Positions 31,137 through 34,942 of a DNA stretch of 34,942 nt are shown here, in pieces (position 1 is the first letter of the stretch; each line of letters begins with the position of its first letter). Under the pieces are notes generated by a model. It saw only the letters and a list, made by a program, of their open reading frames with translations. It made no database searches and had not been told where the DNA came from. Where the stretch lies: NCBI RefSeq assembly GCF_030824455.1, contig NZ_JAVBXR010000105.1, positions 1 to 34,942 of the forward strand. The letters are read 5' to 3'. Source of the DNA: Desulfobulbus sp. GTDB taxonomy: Bacteria; Desulfobacterota; Desulfobulbia; Desulfobulbales; Desulfobulbaceae. Position numbers and translations under genes: made by a program.

Positions 31137-32201
31137 TTAGCCAGCCTCGCCCTGCTCAATGGGCAGGCTGATGATGAAGGTCGTGCCTTCGCCGGTTTGG
31201 CTTTCAAGGTTGAGAGCGCCGCCGTGCTTTCGGGTGACCACGTCGTGGGCGATGGCCAGGCCCTGACCGGTGCCTTTGCCCACCGCTTTGGTGGTGAAGA
31301 AGGGATCGAAAACGCGGGCGCGAATCTCTTCGGGAATGCCGGTTCCGGAATCGCTGATGCGAATTTCCACCTGGTCGCCGCGCCGACGGGTGACAATGCC
31401 AATGCGCCCTTTTTTGCCGCCGGACGCGCCGATTTTGCTGGTAAGGGCATGGGCGGCATTCACCAGGATATTGAGAAACACCTGCCCCAGTTCGGCGGCC
31501 AGACACTCTGTTTGCGGCAGCTCGGGATCAAGATCGGTCTCCATCTCGGCCACGTACTTCCATTCGTTGCTGGCGACAATCACCGTGGTTTCCAGCAGTT
31601 TATTGAGATTGGTTTTGACCATTTCCTTGCTGCTGGGGTGGGAAAATTCCTTCATCGCCTGGACAATGGTGGAGATGCGGCGGACGCCCTCCTTGGATTG
31701 CCTGATCGCGGCGGGAATCTCCTCGCGCAGATACGGCCAATCGATCTCATCCATTAAACCCGAAAGCGCGTCGCCAAACCGGCTGACGTCTCCGCCGCCG
31801 CGCACCGCCTGCAACTGTTCGGTCACGGCGGCCAGCAGCCGCTGCACGTCGGCAAACGCCTCGTCGAGAAAATCAATATTGGAGCCGATGAACTGGGCCG
31901 GGGTGTTGATCTCGTGGGCAATGCCGGCGGCGAGCAAACCCACCGACTCCAGCTTGCTGGCCTGTAGCAGTTGGGCCTGGGTCTGCTGCAGTTCGCGCAG
32001 GGCCTTTTGCAGGGCCTCGGTCTTGTGCTGCACCACCCGCTCCAGGCCAAGGTTCTGGGACAACAATTCCAGGGAAGAGGCGCCCGCGGTGGACTGCCGT
32101 TCCACGGTGTCCATCAGCACCTGAATGGTCTTTTCCTGGGCCGCGATCAAGGCCTGCAACTCCGCTTCATGCATGGTCGGTTCCTGCTCTTGCTGATCCA
32201 T
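31137..32201 (-). CDS. Soluble sensor histidine kinase
   Basis: This 354-residue kinase has no membrane segment. An N-terminal coiled coil (about 10-85) leads into a HisKA dimerisation domain with the phospho-accepting His96 in AAGIAHEINTPAQF. An HATPase_c domain follows with an N-box (VFLNILVNAAHAL), G1 box (ISDSGTGIPEEI) and G2 box (GKGTGQGLAIAHDVV). It lies 2 bases after the FIST-domain gene, so signal input probably comes from that cytoplasmic partner. No response regulator is encoded in the window. Confidence 0.93.
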   Translation of the reverse strand: MDQQEQEPTMHEAELQALIAAQEKTIQVLMDTVERQSTAGASSLELLSQNLGLERVVQHKTEALQKALRELQQTQAQLLQASKLESVGLLAAGIAHEINTPAQFIGSNIDFLDEAFADVQRLLAAVTEQLQAVRGGGDVSRFGDALSGLMDEIDWPYLREEIPAAIRQSKEGVRRISTIVQAMKEFSHPSSKEMVKTNLNKLLETTVIVASNEWKYVAEMETDLDPELPQTECLAAELGQVFLNILVNAAHALTSKIGASGGKKGRIGIVTRRRGDQVEIRISDSGTGIPEEIRARVFDPFFTTKAVGKGTGQGLAIAHDVVTRKHGGALNLESQTGEGTTFIISLPIEQGEAG

Positions 32202-32203
32202 GG

Positions 32204-33340
32204 CTACCCCGCTATGGCGACGCCGGTAAAGGTTTGATTGACGTGGAGCGAATGGAACTGCTCGCCGTAGGTGCTGAAGCCGACCACCTTGTTCTCGCTC
32301 ATCAGCCGGCCGACGCTGCCGTCAATGCCGCGCGCCTCCATTTCCAACCGCCTGAGAATGCAATCGGAACCAAGTATCACCGCCGGTTCGCCGATTTGCT
32401 CCCGGATTCCGGCAAAGGCGGCCTGCAGCGAAGCTTCCGCAGAATGCCCCTCGCCGATGGTCAACACCAACCCCTTGTCAATGGCGCAGTGAAACTTGAG
32501 CCCGCCGTTGGAATCAATGCCGGCGATGGAGCGGACAAAATAATCGTCCTGGATGCGGAGCATCAGCGGATGGCGGGAGAAAACACCGGCATCGAGTTGG
32601 TTGAGCGGCATGTTGATCAGCCGGGCATAGGCGGCGGCCGCTGGTTGGCCGTTGATTTCCCGCACCAGCCGGCGCTCGGGCTCGGCTTCGGTAATCACCA
32701 GCCGGGTGGCGGTGGGGGTAAAATGCTGGTGTTTGAACACGGAAAACGGCAGTGAAGTGAGGCAGAGGGTAAACACGGCGGCGTCCTGCAACAGCTCGCC
32801 GTCGTGATAAACAAAGGTTTCCTTGAAATGGAGCATGTCGCCGGCGGAACCGCCGATGAGCGGCACATCGCCCAAGGCCCGGTACAGACAGGCGCTGAGC
32901 ATTTCCTCCTTGGCGGACAAACCGTCCACCAAGAGCAGACCAAAGGCCGGCGTCTTTGCGGCGAGCAGCCGATCCTGGACGTCGGCGGCTATGCGCTCCA
33001 CCTGTTCCGCCAAGGCGGAGAGCGGATGAATCAGGTAGGGGACGGCCTGAAAGTATTCGCTGGCCAGGGTGGCGCCGCTGATGCCGCCGAGCTGGAAGCC
33101 GAGCGGCGACAGCTGACCGGCGGTGGTACAGCCGATCAGAGGGCCGGGCAGCTGGTCGCGCAGGGCCCGGGCGAGTTCCCGACGATCATAGGCGTCGGAA
33201 AAAAAGGCGAGGCTCAGCCCGCTCGCCGGCTGACGAATCTGGGCGGCCAGTTGCCGCACCGCCTCGGCGGCGTCAGGATGGGTTGAGGTTCCTTGGCGAA
33301 CAAGCAGGCGCGGTGAGGAATTTTCCTTGCCGGACATCAT
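32204..33340 (-). CDS. FIST-domain sensory protein (FIST_N + FIST_C)
   Basis: This 378-residue cytoplasmic protein has FIST_N features (SLAFFSDAYDRRELARALRDQL, then LIGCTTAGQLSPLGF and GGISGATL) followed by a FIST_C part (LPFSVFKHQHFTPT, ADGKxx-like GLKFHCAIDKGLVLTIGEG, ILGSDCILRRLE). FIST domains are proposed to bind small ligands such as amino acids and usually occur with signalling proteins. Two consecutive ATGs follow AAGGAG at a good distance; the first is used. The histidine kinase gene follows after 2 bases. The 260-base gap upstream (33341-33600) contains the TetR terminator hairpin and no gene I can support. Confidence 0.88.
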   Translation of the reverse strand: MMSGKENSSPRLLVRQGTSTHPDAAEAVRQLAAQIRQPASGLSLAFFSDAYDRRELARALRDQLPGPLIGCTTAGQLSPLGFQLGGISGATLASEYFQAVPYLIHPLSALAEQVERIAADVQDRLLAAKTPAFGLLLVDGLSAKEEMLSACLYRALGDVPLIGGSAGDMLHFKETFVYHDGELLQDAAVFTLCLTSLPFSVFKHQHFTPTATRLVITEAEPERRLVREINGQPAAAAYARLINMPLNQLDAGVFSRHPLMLRIQDDYFVRSIAGIDSNGGLKFHCAIDKGLVLTIGEGHSAEASLQAAFAGIREQIGEPAVILGSDCILRRLEMEARGIDGSVGRLMSENKVVGFSTYGEQFHSLHVNQTFTGVAIAG

Positions 33341-33563
33341 GGGCGTCTCCTTGTGTTCTGGGAAAAATAGAGCGGCGGGCGAGGTGAACAGGTCGTTGAG
33401 GCGTGTCCCTGGCGGCGCAATCCCCGGTGCATTGGCGTTCGGCGTTCACCCCAGGCAATCCCTGTTCAAAATTGTATCGCATCGGAGCGCCAAAAGGAAA
33501 ACCGATTCACGTCCGGGAGAAAAAAAGGACGGCGCCGGCAAGGCGCGTGGGAAAACAGGGGAC

Positions 33564-33590
33564 GGTTCCCGGCCCTGGAGACCGGGAACC
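33564..33590 (-). terminator. Intrinsic terminator-like hairpin after the TetR gene
   Basis: A perfect 9-base stem, GGTTCCCGG / CCGGGAACC, with a 9-base loop starts 10 bases past the TetR stop codon. On the minus strand it is followed by GTCCCCTGTTTTCCC, a short T-run set a few bases away, so termination may be partial. Confidence 0.6.
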
Positions 33591-33600
33591 AGGAGGATGC

Positions 33601-34236
33601 TCAGGCCTGCCGGAGCAAAACGCCGCAGCGCAGCATCTGGAGCAGAGCGTCGATCAACCGCGGCGCTTCTTTTTTGATGTCAAATAGTTCCGGGGTCCCA
33701 ACCCAATTGACAAGCAGACCGTGAATGTAGGAAAGAACGACAACCGCGCCAAGGGGCACATCGAAATCCGCCGGCAGCTGATTTTTGTCGCAGGCGTTGC
33801 GGAGCACTGTCTGGATGCCGAAAAACCGTTCCTGACGGACACAGAGGTGGCGCAGACGGATGGCTTCGGCGTCCTTGCTCTGGTCGTTGCCGTCAAACAA
33901 AATCCGGAACAGTTGCAGCTGGCGCGGGTCCTCGACCAGACCGGCGAAAAACGAAATGTACAGGTCTCTCATTTTGCCAAGCGGATCGGGTTCGTCCCGG
34001 CTTTCACTGGCCTGCGCCAGGGGGGCGTAGAGCAGCAAAACCTGGTCCCACAGACTGTTCAGCAAGTCTGCCTTGTTGGCAAAATGCCAGTAGATGGCCC
34101 CCCGGGTGACCCCAGCCTCATGGGCAATGTCTGCCAGCGAGGCGTGCGCCGCGCCTTTGACCGCAAAGACCCGCACCGCGGCGTCAAGGATGGCGCTGCG
34201 GGTCTCCAGGGCTTCTTCCTTTGTTTTACGCGCCAT
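33601..34236 (-). CDS. TetR/AcrR-family efflux repressor
   Basis: This 211-residue regulator has an N-terminal helix-turn-helix typical of TetR/AcrR/TtgR proteins: ETRSAILDAAVRVFAVKGA, then SLADIAHEAGVTRGAIYWHF and ANKADLL. The C-terminal ligand domain is of the AcrR type (RMLRCGVLL-like end, HGLLVNWV). The ATG at 34236 has GGAG 8 bases upstream and is preferred to a TTG at 34245. It lies 87 bases downstream of the outer-membrane factor gene on the same strand. It likely represses an RND operon that continues beyond the right edge. Confidence 0.92.
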   Translation of the reverse strand: MARKTKEEALETRSAILDAAVRVFAVKGAAHASLADIAHEAGVTRGAIYWHFANKADLLNSLWDQVLLLYAPLAQASESRDEPDPLGKMRDLYISFFAGLVEDPRQLQLFRILFDGNDQSKDAEAIRLRHLCVRQERFFGIQTVLRNACDKNQLPADFDVPLGAVVVLSYIHGLLVNWVGTPELFDIKKEAPRLIDALLQMLRCGVLLRQA

Positions 34237-34323
34237 AGGTTGCACTCCATGCCCGACGATTTGAAACGGACGGGTTGATCGTCAAGCTTCTGATCAACCC
34301 GCACTGTTGCATCCCTCCGCGCA

Positions 34324-34942
34324 TCAGGACCGCTCTTTCCAGCCGCCGCCAAGCGCTTTGTAGAGGTCGATCTGATTGACCAGCTGAGCCAGTTGCAAAA
34401 CGAGATACGTCTGACGGGCGGTGTAGAGCGACCGCTGGGCGTCGAGCAGGGTGAGAAAGCTGTCCAACCCCTGGAGATAGCGATCCTTGGCCAGGGCGTG
34501 ATATTCCTGATTGGCGACCAGGTTGGCCTTTTGCGCCACCAACTGTTCCACATAGGTGTCGCTGGCGACCAGGGCGTCGGCGGCCTCCTGAAAGGCGGTC
34601 TGAATGGCCTTTTCATACTGGGCAACGTAAATGTCCTTGCTGATTTTGGCGACGTCGAGCTCGGCCTGCAGCCTGCCGGCGGTGAAAATGGGCAGATTGA
34701 CAGTCGGCGAGAAGAGCCAGGAGCCGGAATTGCCGTCAAAGAGTTTGGACAGATCGCCGCTGATTTCACCAGCGTTGGCGGTCAGGCTGATGGTGGGAAA
34801 GAAGGCGGCCCTGGCGGCGCCGATATTGGCGTGCGCTCCTTTCAATGCATGCTCGGCGGCCATAATGTCCGGTCGTTGGAGCAAAACTTGCGACGGCAGT
34901 TGGGCGGGCGGGCGAGCCGCCATCGTTTGCGCATTCAAAGGG
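34324..34942 (-). CDS. RND outer-membrane factor (OprM/NodT type), 3' part only
   Basis: The C-terminal 206 or so residues of an outer-membrane channel lipoprotein of the NodT/OprM family. The frame is open to the window edge, so the start lies to the right. The text is typical: PSQVLLQRPDIMAAEHALKGAHANIGAARAAFFPTISLTA, FSPTVNLPIFTAGRL, LVASDTYVEQL, LDAQRSLYTARQTYL, ALGGGWKE. It is distinct from the TolC-like protein of the RiPP exporter. Together with the TetR gene it suggests a second RND operon to the right of the window. Confidence 0.92.
   Translation of the reverse strand, partial: PLNAQTMAARPPAQLPSQVLLQRPDIMAAEHALKGAHANIGAARAAFFPTISLTANAGEISGDLSKLFDGNSGSWLFSPTVNLPIFTAGRLQAELDVAKISKDIYVAQYEKAIQTAFQEAADALVASDTYVEQLVAQKANLVANQEYHALAKDRYLQGLDSFLTLLDAQRSLYTARQTYLVLQLAQLVNQIDLYKALGGGWKERS

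Noticed and set aside
3..34942. One RND operon split by insertion of the RiPP locus (adaptor/pump left, outer-membrane factor/TetR right)
   Set aside because: The right-hand genes are on the opposite strand to the left-hand pair, so a simple insertion cannot explain them; they more likely belong to a separate operon.
1..34942. tRNA, rRNA, integrase or transposase genes
   Set aside because: None could be recognised on either strand; mobility of the locus is inferred only from boundary scars and composition.

Overview
The window comes from a Gram-negative bacterium. It encodes RND efflux parts, TolC-type outer-membrane channels, HlyD-type adaptors and lipoproteins with clear lipoboxes. The flanks look GC-rich and the central operon visibly less so. 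The mix of genes (FIST domain plus soluble histidine kinase, CBM48-like lipoprotein, NHLM-type export) would suit a Desulfobacterota/deltaproteobacterium, but that assignment is an inference and not firm.

Layout. (1) 3-4282, + strand: the end of an RND efflux adaptor gene and a complete RND pump gene. (2) 4272-28867, - strand: about 24.6 kb of codirectional, mostly overlapping or tightly spaced genes forming a RiPP (ribosomally made, modified peptide) biosynthesis and export locus. (3) 28868-31136: a non-coding and decayed zone with hairpins, a chimeric pseudogene, REP-like repeats, a truncated CBM48 gene, a CBM48-like lipoprotein and a Gly-rich exported protein. (4) 31137-34942, - strand: a histidine kinase and FIST-domain pair, a TetR regulator and the 3' part of an RND outer-membrane factor gene.

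The central locus, read in its own direction (right to left): a 1089-residue MalT-like/BTAD transcription activator; a terminator-like hairpin and a purine-rich tract; a TolC-like channel; an NHLM-type HlyD secretion protein; a C39-peptidase ABC transporter with its catalytic residues intact; a second NHLM-type ABC transporter; a LivK-type binding protein without a permease; a putative HExxH metalloprotease; a membrane-anchored serine hydrolase with an SxxK/YxN/HxG active site; four Nif11-leader precursor peptides; a PoyD-like radical SAM peptide epimerase; a 388-residue protein of unknown function; a FAD amine-oxidase/terpene-cyclase-like fusion; a sulfotransferase; an amino-acid-binding lipoprotein; and a DAACS symporter whose key ion and substrate motifs are altered.

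The most striking feature is the precursor set. All four leaders are exactly 76 residues ending in VAGG. The cores of 36, 36, 38 and 39 residues consist almost only of Ala, Val, Gly, Leu, Ile, Thr, Ser and Cys, and every one ends in Lys-x-Trp. With a PoyD-like L-to-D epimerase beside them, the simplest hypothesis is a family of long, hydrophobic, D-residue-containing peptides, possibly membrane-spanning beta-helices. They would be cut at the Gly-Gly site by the C39 transporter and exported through the TolC/HlyD/ABC system.
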